Of a stretch of 64,000 bases of DNA, positions 8,989 to 17,678 are shown one piece after another. Every line of letters starts with the position of its first letter. The first letter of the stretch is position 1. The DNA comes from Shewanella vesiculosa (GTDB lineage: Bacteria > Pseudomonadota > Gammaproteobacteria > Enterobacterales > Shewanellaceae). The notes under the pieces were generated by a model. The model did no database searches. It saw only the letters and a program-made list of their open reading frames with translations, and was not told the origin of the DNA. The stretch is taken from contig NZ_CP073588.1 in assembly GCF_021560015.1 (NCBI RefSeq), positions 868,001 through 932,000 on the forward strand. Direction: 5' to 3'. A program made the translations under genes and the position numbers.

Positions 8989-10908
8989 TCAGCGTTCAAG
9001 TTTAAGTATAGTGACACCTTTATTAGCCAACGAAAGTGGCTTGGATAATGAATACGATTGTTTGCTGATAATATCAACGCCGATAGTATTGTCATTAATA
9101 GCAGGTTTAAAGCGCTGTAAATCAAGCTCAACGGCTTGGGTATTTTTATTGTAGATGACCAGTAAGGTTTCATTGCCTTGATGACGGCTTTGGACATAAA
9201 TACCGTCTTGTGGCACAAAGTGCTGCAATTTACCTTGTTGAATCGCTAACGAGTTTTTACGGTAATTGAGTAATGTACGCACAAAAGTCAGTGCTTCAGT
9301 TTGTTGTGGATCCAAGCCTTTTCCTGTAAACACATTGACACTGTCTTGTGGCCAGCCACCCGGAAAATCACCCCGAACAGCGCCGTCGTTACGGCCTTCT
9401 GCAGGGCTTTGCATAATTATTTCTGAACCGTAAAATATTTGCGGAATACGGTTGCTGGTGAGCACATAAGCCATGGCCATTTTGTACAGTTCAATGTCGT
9501 TTTTCATTAAACTATAAATACGGTTAGTATCGTGATTACCTTCAAATAACACTAACTGACTTGGATTGGCATACACCACGTCGTTAGCCAACATTTGATA
9601 AAGGTCGATAAAGCCAGCTCCCCAATCTTCTTCTTTAGTTAAGCTGGCTATGAGCGTGTCGTAAAGCGGGAAATCCATCATGCTAGGTGCAAAAGATTGA
9701 TAACCATCGGCATTTTTCTTTCCTGCCTGCCAGTAGCTCACCGTCACTGGATTACTGCTCCATTCTTCACCAACGATATTAAAATGAGGGTATTCATCCA
9801 TAATGGCTTTTGACCAAGCAGTTAAAAACGCTTTATCTGCGTAAGAGTAAGTATCTTCGCGAATACCGCTCAGCCCTGCATATTCGACCCACCAGATACT
9901 ATTTTGGATTAAGTATGTTGCCATGTGTGGATCGCGTTGATTGAGGTCTGGCATGGTGACGTCAAACCATCCGTCGCTAAAATCAGTTTTGTCTGCATTC
10001 ACAGAGTAAGGATCTTGTACTGTAGTGCGTCTATGGCTTGAGTAACTGACATCGGTTGGATCTTTTAGCCAACGTGATTGACCATTAATCCAGGTGTTGC
10101 TCGGCATACTGCTCATCCACTGATGGCCTGATCCCATATGATTAACCACGACATCCTGAATGATCCCAATACCAAATGATTGCGCTTCTTCTACGAGTGA
10201 TTGGTATTCTTCATTGCTGCCAAAACGTGGATCTATGCGATAGAAATTGGTGGTGGAATAACCATGATAAGAATACTTTTGTTGGTTATTTTCAAGCAGT
10301 GGATTTATCCATAACTGGGTCACACCTAAGTCATGTAAGTAGGGCAGTGCTTTGCGGATCCCCAAAATATCACCGCCATGGCGACCGCCATCAAAACTGC
10401 GGTCAGCTTTTTCAAGCATGTCTGGCTGATTATCATTGTCTGGATTACCGTTAACAAAACGATCCGGGGTGATTAAGTAAATCACATCTTTATTACTAAA
10501 GCCTTGGCGATCTCGTGAGTCTTTTTTGCGGGTTTGTAGCTCATAATCAAATTGTTCAATTAACTGATCATCTTTAAATAAGCCTAAGATAAGTTGTTGT
10601 GGTTTAGCTTGGCTTAAATCCAAATTAACGAATAGATGATTATTGCTATCAGTTCTCTCGACATTAATCAGCGTGACACCTTGAGCCTTAATTAATTTAA
10701 CTTGGCTTTCACGAATATTTTCCCCCGTAAGCAATAGTTGTAGCTGGGGTTGTTGCATGCCTGCCCACCACGACATTGGCTCGACACTGAGTGTTGCATT
10801 GGCCGACATGGCATATGTGCTCAATGCACAACCGAGTAAGAAGCTTGATGCTAACCTGCCCAGGTGTTGTTGGTAGGCTTGTGCTAAATGGGGGTAATGA
10901 AATGACAT
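8989..10908 (-). CDS. GH13 cyclomaltodextrinase/neopullulanase-like (SusA-like), exported
   Basis: A 639-residue enzyme with a signal peptide (about residues 1-38, ending near YAMSANA). An N-terminal cyclomaltodextrinase beta domain (SVEPMSWWAGMQQPQLQ) comes next, then a GH13 barrel and a C-terminal beta domain. Catalytic motifs are DVVVNHMG, GIREDTYSYAD (nucleophile Asp), IVGEEWSSNP (acid/base Glu) and FEGNHDTNR. It should open cyclodextrins or hydrolyse maltodextrins and pullulan in the periplasm, feeding the GH97 and alpha-glucosidase enzymes. It lies between the halogenase gene (86 bp upstream) and the lipoprotein amylase in one operon. The choice between cyclomaltodextrinase and neopullulanase cannot be made from motifs. 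Confidence 0.88.
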   Translation of the reverse strand: MSFHYPHLAQAYQQHLGRLASSFLLGCALSTYAMSANATLSVEPMSWWAGMQQPQLQLLLTGENIRESQVKLIKAQGVTLINVERTDSNNHLFVNLDLSQAKPQQLILGLFKDDQLIEQFDYELQTRKKDSRDRQGFSNKDVIYLITPDRFVNGNPDNDNQPDMLEKADRSFDGGRHGGDILGIRKALPYLHDLGVTQLWINPLLENNQQKYSYHGYSTTNFYRIDPRFGSNEEYQSLVEEAQSFGIGIIQDVVVNHMGSGHQWMSSMPSNTWINGQSRWLKDPTDVSYSSHRRTTVQDPYSVNADKTDFSDGWFDVTMPDLNQRDPHMATYLIQNSIWWVEYAGLSGIREDTYSYADKAFLTAWSKAIMDEYPHFNIVGEEWSSNPVTVSYWQAGKKNADGYQSFAPSMMDFPLYDTLIASLTKEEDWGAGFIDLYQMLANDVVYANPSQLVLFEGNHDTNRIYSLMKNDIELYKMAMAYVLTSNRIPQIFYGSEIIMQSPAEGRNDGAVRGDFPGGWPQDSVNVFTGKGLDPQQTEALTFVRTLLNYRKNSLAIQQGKLQHFVPQDGIYVQSRHQGNETLLVIYNKNTQAVELDLQRFKPAINDNTIGVDIISKQSYSLSKPLSLANKGVTILKLER

Positions 10909-10994
10909 AGTTACTCATCCTGTATTTTTTTGTTGTTTATTGATGACGGTTAATTAGTCGTTAAAGATAATTAAATCATGTTGTTACAAACCAG

Positions 10995-12533
10995 TTACAG
11001 CGCTGCAATATAGTCTTTATGGCTCGGCATTTGACTCACAGTGGTGTTAATAACCTTACGGATATTAGTTAAGTAGTCGGTTAAATCATCTTGGCTGACC
11101 GCTTGTGTAAGCGGATGATAATCCTCTGGAATAATGCCTTGTCCTAACATCACCTGGATCCAGGCTGCTTCAGTAAACAATTCATCTTGATGCCTGAAAA
11201 CTGTTGCTGTGGCTTTAAATAAATCGATTTTATGTTGCAAGCTTTCGGGAATGTCCATATCGCGACATTGCTGCCATAAACCGCGTTCATTGTCGGCAGA
11301 TTGTTTTGCATTAAGATGGTAATGCAAAATAATAAAGTCGCGGATTTGCTCAAACTCAGTTTGAGATTGGCGATTAAATTCATCAATGTGCTGGGGTTGA
11401 ATACCGTTTCGTGGAAATAATTTAGTTAAACGAATGATTGCTGATTGGACTAAATGTAAGCTGGTGGACTCTAACGGTTCTAAAAACCCACTCGATAAGC
11501 CAATAGCCACGCAGTTTTTATGCCATTGCTTGACGCGCCTGCCAGTGGTGAAGTTTATTTTACGCGGCTCGGCTAAGGGTTTTCCATCTAGGTTGGCTAA
11601 TAAATGCTGTTTTGCTTGTTCGTCGCTCATATGTTGGCTGCTATATACAATGCCATTGCCTGTGCGATGTTGCAGTGGAATACGCCATTGCCAACCAGCA
11701 TGGTGTGCAGTGGCTTTAGTGTAAGGCGTAAGGGGAGAGGTGCTTTCACAAGGCACTGCATATGCGCTGTCACAAGGTAGCCAATGCTGCCAGTTTTCGT
11801 ATTCGACGCCTAATGCCTGTTCAATTAATAATGCACTAAAACCCGAACAATCAATAAATAAGTCGCCACTAATACAAGGACCATTTTGTAAGGTGACACT
11901 TTTTATACTGCCATCGACGCTAAGTTCGGTGCTGGTAATAATGCCTTCAACTCGATTGATACCACGTTGAACACTGTATTGGCGTAGCAAGTTGGCATAT
12001 AAGCCTGCATCAAAGTGGTACGCGTGGGTAATACCGCTCATTTGTGCTTGAGCAATGGTTTGAATGGGTTGAAATTTGTTGTGTTTGGCCGCTTGATAGT
12101 TAAGCGAGTATTGCCAAAAGTCATTGGCATTATATTGACTGCCATTGGCTTGAGAAGGATTGCTCGGAGAAAGATTGGCCTGAGCACTAAGCCAATAATG
12201 ATGAAATGAGGTAAAGCCTAGGTCACGGCCAATATTACCAAAGGCGTGCATATAAGCTTCGCCTTGTTGATGCCAATTTTGAAATTCAATACCCAATTTA
12301 TAAGTGGCTTGGCTGGCTTTGATAAAATCAGTTTCACTAATCCCAAGTACACTGTTAAATATCTGCAGTGGCGGGATAGTAGCTTCACCCACACCAATAG
12401 TACCTATGGCGTCGGATTCAATAAGGGTGATGTTGAGTTGTTTATTAAACAACTTGGCTAACATGGCTGCGGTCATCCAGCCCGACGTTCCGCCGCCTAC
12501 AATGACAATGTTTTTTATTATCGTTTGATCCAT
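10995..12533 (-). CDS. Tryptophan-halogenase-family flavoprotein
   Basis: A 512-residue member of the flavin-dependent tryptophan halogenase family. It has the FAD-binding IVIVGGGTSGWMTAAML near residue 10, GVGEATIPPL near 46, and the diagnostic WxWxIP as GWQWRIPLQHR. The natural substrate is unknown. Homologues recur beside TonB receptors in carbohydrate loci of Xanthomonas, Caulobacter and Shewanella relatives, where no halogenated product is known. Here it lies between the TonB receptor and two GH13 enzymes. A terminator-like hairpin separates it from the receptor gene, so its expression may be lower than the receptor's. The ATG at 12533 starts directly before the dinucleotide-binding fold. 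Confidence 0.85.
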   Translation of the reverse strand: MDQTIIKNIVIVGGGTSGWMTAAMLAKLFNKQLNITLIESDAIGTIGVGEATIPPLQIFNSVLGISETDFIKASQATYKLGIEFQNWHQQGEAYMHAFGNIGRDLGFTSFHHYWLSAQANLSPSNPSQANGSQYNANDFWQYSLNYQAAKHNKFQPIQTIAQAQMSGITHAYHFDAGLYANLLRQYSVQRGINRVEGIITSTELSVDGSIKSVTLQNGPCISGDLFIDCSGFSALLIEQALGVEYENWQHWLPCDSAYAVPCESTSPLTPYTKATAHHAGWQWRIPLQHRTGNGIVYSSQHMSDEQAKQHLLANLDGKPLAEPRKINFTTGRRVKQWHKNCVAIGLSSGFLEPLESTSLHLVQSAIIRLTKLFPRNGIQPQHIDEFNRQSQTEFEQIRDFIILHYHLNAKQSADNERGLWQQCRDMDIPESLQHKIDLFKATATVFRHQDELFTEAAWIQVMLGQGIIPEDYHPLTQAVSQDDLTDYLTNIRKVINTTVSQMPSHKDYIAAL

Positions 12534-12585
12534 TGTTATCGCCTTTTAACTATTTGGGATTTATTTTTACTGAACCCGATAAAGT

Positions 12586-12621
12586 AAAAAAGCCCCTGTA
12601 ATAGGTTACAGAGGCTTTTTT
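12586..12621 (-). terminator. Hairpin between TonB receptor and halogenase genes
   Basis: AAAAAAGCCCCTGTAA / TTACAGAGGCTTTTTT with a four-base loop and T tracts both ways. It sits 28 bp after the receptor stop and before the co-oriented halogenase gene. It could end most transcripts and let a fraction read through. Confidence 0.75.
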
Positions 12622-12648
12622 GTCGGTTTAGTGCATTCTACAAGCCCA

Positions 12649-15369
12649 TTAGAACTTGTAGTTTGCGCCTAACATAAAGTTACGACCGTAGTTTTGATAA
12701 TCACGCACTAAACGTTGGTCATCACCAGTGTAAGACGTAAATGGCTCGTTGGTTAAGTTATTCACTTGGAACTGTACTGATAAACCGTATAGCGCATCGA
12801 TACCGCTTTCAGTAAAGTCATAGCCAATTTGCGCATCAACAACCGTTTCTGCTTTGATGTTAACGTTTTCACGTTGAAGACTGATTTTAGTCACTTCACC
12901 TAAGAAGTCACTGCGGTAACGAGAGCTGATACGGGCTTCGAAACCTGAGTTTTCATAGTAAACAGTGGCATTGAAGGTTTTTTCAGAAAGACCAGGCAGA
13001 GTCGTTGGATCGCTGTCTGCAGTTTCTTTTACTTCGCTGTCGTTGTACGAACCACTTAAGATAGTACCAAAACCACTTAGAGAATCAGCAAACAAACCAA
13101 AGTCGATTGATAACGAGGCCTCAATACCTTGTACATAACCGCCATTACCATTTAAAGGTTGGCTGACATTACCAATTGGGTTGTCACCTGGGTTCTGTGG
13201 CAAAATAGTGCTGAAATCAAAGTTAGTTTGTTGATCATAAACGTAGTTTTCTAAGTCTTTGTAGAACACTGCTAATGAGAAATAACCTTGGTCACTAAAA
13301 TAGTTTTCATAGCTGATGTCGTATTGACGCGCTAACCAAGGACGTAGTTCTGGATTACCAGCGCCACCAGACCAGTTAACACCATCATTAGGGTTTTGAG
13401 TGTAGCTAAAGTTAACGTTAGCGTTCATTTTGTCCATACGAGCACGGGTTAGCGTACGCGCAGCAGCAAAACGTAACATTTGACCATCGGCAACTTCAAA
13501 GCCTAAGTTCATGCTAGGTAACCATTCAAGGTATGAGTCACCCGCAGTGCGAGGCGTTAAAGTCACAACGCCATCTTCAACTGTGGCCACTGTACCGTCT
13601 GAGTTTTGGTTTGTGTTTACAGCTTGAATACCGACGTTACCCGTTAAAGGAAAACCGAACAATTCAGATTCTATATTGGCTTTAACATAAGTCGTGGTGA
13701 CTTCTTCTGATACAGCCCAAGAGTTAGTCGCACGTGATAAATCCACATCTGCTACGTCAGTTTCGGTATAACCACCAGCATTATAAAACGCTAATGAGTC
13801 ATAACTTAGTACGTCACCCATGCCAAAGAAATCAAGTGAAGTTGGTGATAGTAAATACTGTTCAGGAACGGTCTCTAAGTAATTATCAGATCCGTCATAG
13901 CCCGCTAAAGTCAGGTAATAACCTTTATCAAGTTTGCTTTTATCGCGATTAGTGCGGTTAACACCAAACTCGACACTGCGCACAGCACCTTCATCAAACA
14001 CGTATTCTGCAGTTAAACGGAATGATTTAAGCTCATCGTCAATTTCAGGCTTGTTGATAAAACCGTCTTGAGTATTAGCGCCCAGTGGGCTGCCCCAACC
14101 GAGTGGATCACCTAATTTAATGACATTAGGATCTGCATAGTTAAGGCTATGAGTAAAGTCGTAGCCGCCATTTCCATTGTAGTTAAAACCTAAGTCATCC
14201 ACTGCGCCGACGCCGGTTCCACGGCCTGTGCCACTGTAGCTTTCCATACCAATATCGGTACGTTCTGCTTTTGATAGGGCAATATCAGCTTCTACGCGCC
14301 AGTTATCACTGATGGTAAACTTGTTGTTCCAACCAATCGCAAGCGATTTAGCATCTCGTTTGTTAACATCGTTACGCACAACGACTTCGGCACCATTAAT
14401 GGTTCCTTGAGTGACTAAACCGTCTTCAGCAGTGGTCGATGTTACGCCGCCATTAGTGCCCCAAGCAGCAGGAATTTCGATACCACGTAAACGTTGATCA
14501 TCAGTAAATTTTGTATAGTAAATATCAACAACTGAAGTGAATTTTTCGTTAGGTGCGTATTCAAATACTGCTAATACACCATCACGTTCTAATTCGCTTG
14601 AACGCACAAATGGTTTTGCGCCACCTAAAACACTGTCACCAGCATCATTTTCTGGGTAACCCCATGCCTGCCAGCGTTCTTCTTGGTTAGGCGACATCAT
14701 GCGCGCATAACCCAGGGCAATACCTATGGTGTCATCAGCAAACTGGTCAATATATGAAATACTGCCACGGTAACCGGTATCGCTTGAACCGCTATTAAGT
14801 GAGCCTAAGTCGTTCATTTCGCCGCGAAGCGACATGGCTATCGTTTGTTCGCCATGAGTTAACGGGCTAATCGTTTGCATATCTACCGTGCCGCCGATGG
14901 CTTGCGCCATGACAGATGCATCTGGTGTTTTGTATACCACCACACGGTTTAATAATTCAGAAGGGTATTGGTCAAACTCAACACCACGGTTATCGTTTAC
15001 CGAGGCTTGCTCGCGACCATTTAATGTTGCAGTAGTGAAATCTGGACCTAAACCACGGATAGAGATAACGTTAGCTCGGCCATCAAGGCGCTGTGCTGAT
15101 ACGCCAGGTAAACGGGCGAGTGATTCTGCAATACTAACATCGGGTAATTTACCGATGTCTTCGGCTGAAATGGCTTCAACAATTGATGACGAAGACATTT
15201 TTAGTGATTGTGATTCTTGTAAGCTGCGACGAATACCTGTGACTTTTACCACTTCAATATTTTCGTCGGCAGTTGCCGTAGTATTTACGTCATCAGCAGC
15301 GTAAGCAGTCATGCTTGCACCAGCTGCAACTAACGCCAGCGTGAGTAGGCTCGGTTTAAATAGCAACAT
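12649..15369 (-). CDS. TonB-dependent receptor for maltodextrin (MalA-like)
   Basis: A 906-residue outer-membrane receptor that should import malto-oligosaccharides with TonB/ExbBD energy. It has a signal peptide (ending ASMTAYA), then a plug with VVKVTGIRRSL, EDIGKLPDVSIAESLARLPG and ISIRGLGPDFTTATLNGRE. A long 22-strand barrel follows and ends in NYGRNFMLGANYKF, the terminal phenylalanine expected of outer-membrane proteins. The plug sequence is typical of the large carbohydrate-receptor subfamily. The ATG at 15369 has AGGGGAA six to seven bases upstream; the in-frame TTG at 15372 is not needed. It heads the operon and has palindrome copy 3 upstream. The substrate is inferred from neighbours. 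Confidence 0.88.
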   Translation of the reverse strand: MLLFKPSLLTLALVAAGASMTAYAADDVNTTATADENIEVVKVTGIRRSLQESQSLKMSSSSIVEAISAEDIGKLPDVSIAESLARLPGVSAQRLDGRANVISIRGLGPDFTTATLNGREQASVNDNRGVEFDQYPSELLNRVVVYKTPDASVMAQAIGGTVDMQTISPLTHGEQTIAMSLRGEMNDLGSLNSGSSDTGYRGSISYIDQFADDTIGIALGYARMMSPNQEERWQAWGYPENDAGDSVLGGAKPFVRSSELERDGVLAVFEYAPNEKFTSVVDIYYTKFTDDQRLRGIEIPAAWGTNGGVTSTTAEDGLVTQGTINGAEVVVRNDVNKRDAKSLAIGWNNKFTISDNWRVEADIALSKAERTDIGMESYSGTGRGTGVGAVDDLGFNYNGNGGYDFTHSLNYADPNVIKLGDPLGWGSPLGANTQDGFINKPEIDDELKSFRLTAEYVFDEGAVRSVEFGVNRTNRDKSKLDKGYYLTLAGYDGSDNYLETVPEQYLLSPTSLDFFGMGDVLSYDSLAFYNAGGYTETDVADVDLSRATNSWAVSEEVTTTYVKANIESELFGFPLTGNVGIQAVNTNQNSDGTVATVEDGVVTLTPRTAGDSYLEWLPSMNLGFEVADGQMLRFAAARTLTRARMDKMNANVNFSYTQNPNDGVNWSGGAGNPELRPWLARQYDISYENYFSDQGYFSLAVFYKDLENYVYDQQTNFDFSTILPQNPGDNPIGNVSQPLNGNGGYVQGIEASLSIDFGLFADSLSGFGTILSGSYNDSEVKETADSDPTTLPGLSEKTFNATVYYENSGFEARISSRYRSDFLGEVTKISLQRENVNIKAETVVDAQIGYDFTESGIDALYGLSVQFQVNNLTNEPFTSYTGDDQRLVRDYQNYGRNFMLGANYKF

Positions 15370-15579
15370 CAATATTTCCCCTTTTGTGGATACTTAACAA
15401 CGTAAAGTACAAGTTGAGTGTTAGTATCCTTTTGATTTTTGGTTACATTCTTTATTGTGTTTTTACCTCAGCATGCTTAATTAACTTTTGTAAGTGACTG
15501 CATAAGTGCTGAAGTTATGACCAAATTGTTGCACAACAGTGACGATACTACTCCCAGTTCAGTTTTGCCGACAATATTA

Positions 15580-15593
15580 TGCATACGTATTCA
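15580..15593. promoter_or_regulatory. Putative maltodextrin regulon operator, copy 3
   Basis: TGCATACGTATTCA, 211 bp upstream of the TonB receptor start. It has the same sequence as copy 2 in front of the GH97 gene. Confidence 0.65.
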
Positions 15594-15728
15594 GCGCTAA
15601 TCATGGCTAATTAGTGACAGTTTTTTACAATTTTGAAACAACTGAGAGGGGCTTGGTATCATACTTAATTCATTGTATTAATGAGGCTTATGCCGTTTTA
15701 GTTGTATGTTGCAAGCTAATTATTTCTT

Positions 15729-15742
15729 TGCATACGTATGCA
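15729..15742. promoter_or_regulatory. Putative maltodextrin regulon operator, copy 4
   Basis: TGCATACGTATGCA, a perfect 14-bp palindrome and the most symmetrical of the four copies. It lies 135 bp upstream of the GH13 alpha-glucosidase start at 15877. Confidence 0.7.
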
Positions 15743-15876
15743 GGTGTATTGAACCTGATTTCCTTATTCACGTATCCTCGGGGTAATAAAAAAACACTAG
15801 CGAACTGTTACGCAGTCGCAACATCAAGGTAACTCGTCGATTTATTTCAGGGTTAACTTACTTCTAAGGGGATGCA

Positions 15877-17508
15877 ATGGGTCAGGTCAGTTGGTGGCGC
15901 GGCGGAGTGATATATCAAGTTTATCCTCGCAGTTTAATGGATACTAATGGTGACGGTGTTGGTGATTTGCAGGGCATCATTGCTAAACTTGATTATATTG
16001 CCAGCCTGAATGTTGATGCAATTTGGATTTCGCCGTTTTTTAAGTCGCCAATGAAAGACTTTGGCTATGACATCAGCGACTATCTCGAAATTGACCCGCT
16101 GTTTGGCACCATGGCTGATTTCGATCAGCTTATCGAAAAAGCCCATCAGTTAAATATCAAGGTCGTGATTGACCAAGTGCTAAGCCATACTTCAGACCAA
16201 CATGCTTGGTTTGAGCAAAGTCGTCAAAGCCGAGACAATGACAAAGCTGACTGGTACGTGTGGGCTGATCCTAAAGACGATGGCAGTGCGCCTAATAACT
16301 GGCTCGCCATTTTTGGTGGTTGTGCATGGGAGTGGGAACCTCGTCGTCAGCAATACTATCTGCATAACTTTCTCAAAAGTCAGCCGGATGTAAACTTCCA
16401 CTGTCCTCAGGCTCGTCAAGCGGTATTAGACAATGTTGAGTTTTGGCTCAAAAAAGGTGTTGACGGTTTTCGCCTCGATGCGATTACGTTTTGTTACCAC
16501 GATGAACAATTACGTGACAACCCTGCTAAACCCAAAGATAAGCGCCAAGGCCGTGGTTTCAGTGAAGATAATCCTTATGCTTACCAATATCATTATTACA
16601 ATAATACTCGGCCGCAAACCGTTGGCTTTATTGAACAGCTGCGGGCGTTAATTAATCGTTATCCTGGCGCCGTGACCTTAGGTGAAGTGTCATCTGAAGA
16701 CTCGTTAGCCACTATGGCTGAATACACTCAAGGTGATGACCGATTACATATGGCCTACAGTTTTGAGTTGTTAACCGATGATTTTAGCGCGGCTTATATT
16801 CGTCAAACCGTGGAAGAACTAGAAGCTAGTATTGGTGATGGCTGGCCATGTTGGGCCATAGGTAATCATGATGTTAAACGGGTTGCATCTCGTTGGGGTA
16901 AAGCCAGCGTGAACCCAACAATGGTGAAAATGCTCAATGCGATGTTATTTTCATTACGTGGCAGTGTGTGCAGTTATCAAGGGGAAGAGCTAGGGTTAAC
17001 GGAAGCCTCAATTGAATATGACCAGTTACAAGATCCCTTTGGCATTGCCTTTTGGCCGATGTTTAAAGGTCGTGATGGATGCCGTACCCCGATGCCTTGG
17101 GTCAAAGGGGCTGCTAATGCAGGCTTTACTGAAGCAACGCCTTGGTTACCTATCGATCCTGCACATAATAATAGTGCTGTGGATGTGCAAGAAGCTGATC
17201 AAGATTCGATTTTGCAAAGTTACCGTCATTTTTTACAGTGGCGCAAAAAGCAACATTTACTGATTGAGGGTGATATTACCTTTATCGACAGTCATCCTGA
17301 TGTGTTAGCCTTCATCCGCAGTCAAGATGATCAGCGCATGCTAGTGTTGTTTAATTTGTGTGGTGAGCAACAAACTTTTGCATTAAATGAGTTACGATTG
17401 TCTTCAATTATAGACGATCATGGGTTACTCTGTGGCGCGCAAGATGTACTGGACCCTGCAACTATTGTGTTGCCAAGCTTCGCCAGTTTTTATGGCCTAC
17501 TTGGATAG
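15877..17508 (+). CDS. GH13 alpha-glucosidase / oligo-1,6-glucosidase, cytoplasmic
   Basis: A 543-residue GH13 enzyme without signal peptide, so it acts on imported sugars in the cytoplasm. It begins WWRGGVIYQVYPRSLMDTNG, the standard start of the oligo-1,6-glucosidase/alpha-glucosidase group. GDLQGI, FGYDISDY, VIDQVLSHTSDQH (region I), GFRLDAITF (nucleophile Asp), LGEVSSED (acid/base Glu) and IGNHDVKR (third Asp) follow. It likely converts maltose and short maltodextrins to glucose. The ATG is preceded by AAGGGGATG. It has its own terminator at 17519-17548, so the sugar permease downstream has a separate promoter. Subtype is not certain. Confidence 0.88.
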   Translation: MGQVSWWRGGVIYQVYPRSLMDTNGDGVGDLQGIIAKLDYIASLNVDAIWISPFFKSPMKDFGYDISDYLEIDPLFGTMADFDQLIEKAHQLNIKVVIDQVLSHTSDQHAWFEQSRQSRDNDKADWYVWADPKDDGSAPNNWLAIFGGCAWEWEPRRQQYYLHNFLKSQPDVNFHCPQARQAVLDNVEFWLKKGVDGFRLDAITFCYHDEQLRDNPAKPKDKRQGRGFSEDNPYAYQYHYYNNTRPQTVGFIEQLRALINRYPGAVTLGEVSSEDSLATMAEYTQGDDRLHMAYSFELLTDDFSAAYIRQTVEELEASIGDGWPCWAIGNHDVKRVASRWGKASVNPTMVKMLNAMLFSLRGSVCSYQGEELGLTEASIEYDQLQDPFGIAFWPMFKGRDGCRTPMPWVKGAANAGFTEATPWLPIDPAHNNSAVDVQEADQDSILQSYRHFLQWRKKQHLLIEGDITFIDSHPDVLAFIRSQDDQRMLVLFNLCGEQQTFALNELRLSSIIDDHGLLCGAQDVLDPATIVLPSFASFYGLLG

Positions 17509-17518
17509 CATGACGAAG

Positions 17519-17548
17519 CCGAAATACTGCTGTATTTCGGTTTTTTTT
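17519..17548 (+). terminator. Rho-independent terminator after the alpha-glucosidase gene
   Basis: Stem CCGAAATAC / GTATTTCGG with a four-base loop, followed by eight T residues, ten bases beyond the stop codon. Confidence 0.9.
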
Positions 17549-17598
17549 GGTTTATTTTTTGATTGAACTATTTTCAGTATATTGGCGATAAAGTTTTA

Positions 17599-17622
17599 CA
17601 CTATCATAGCGGATGTGATAGT
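17599..17622. promoter_or_regulatory. Inverted repeat in the sugar permease promoter region
   Basis: CACTATCA and TGATAGTG are separated by eight bases, about 57 bp upstream of the permease start at 17679. It is a possible operator, unlike the TGCATACGTATKCA sites. The regulator is unknown. Confidence 0.45.
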
Positions 17623-17678
17623 GAGTTTAACGATTAAAAACAGTAGTATAACAATAATCATTAAGAAGAGATCTCCCT

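Larger units (their letters stand above)
15370..15876. other. Divergent promoter region of the maltodextrin genes
   Basis: Separates the TonB-receptor operon (leftward) from the alpha-glucosidase gene (rightward). It carries palindrome copies 3 and 4, 135 bp apart. No gene is seen. Confidence 0.6.
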
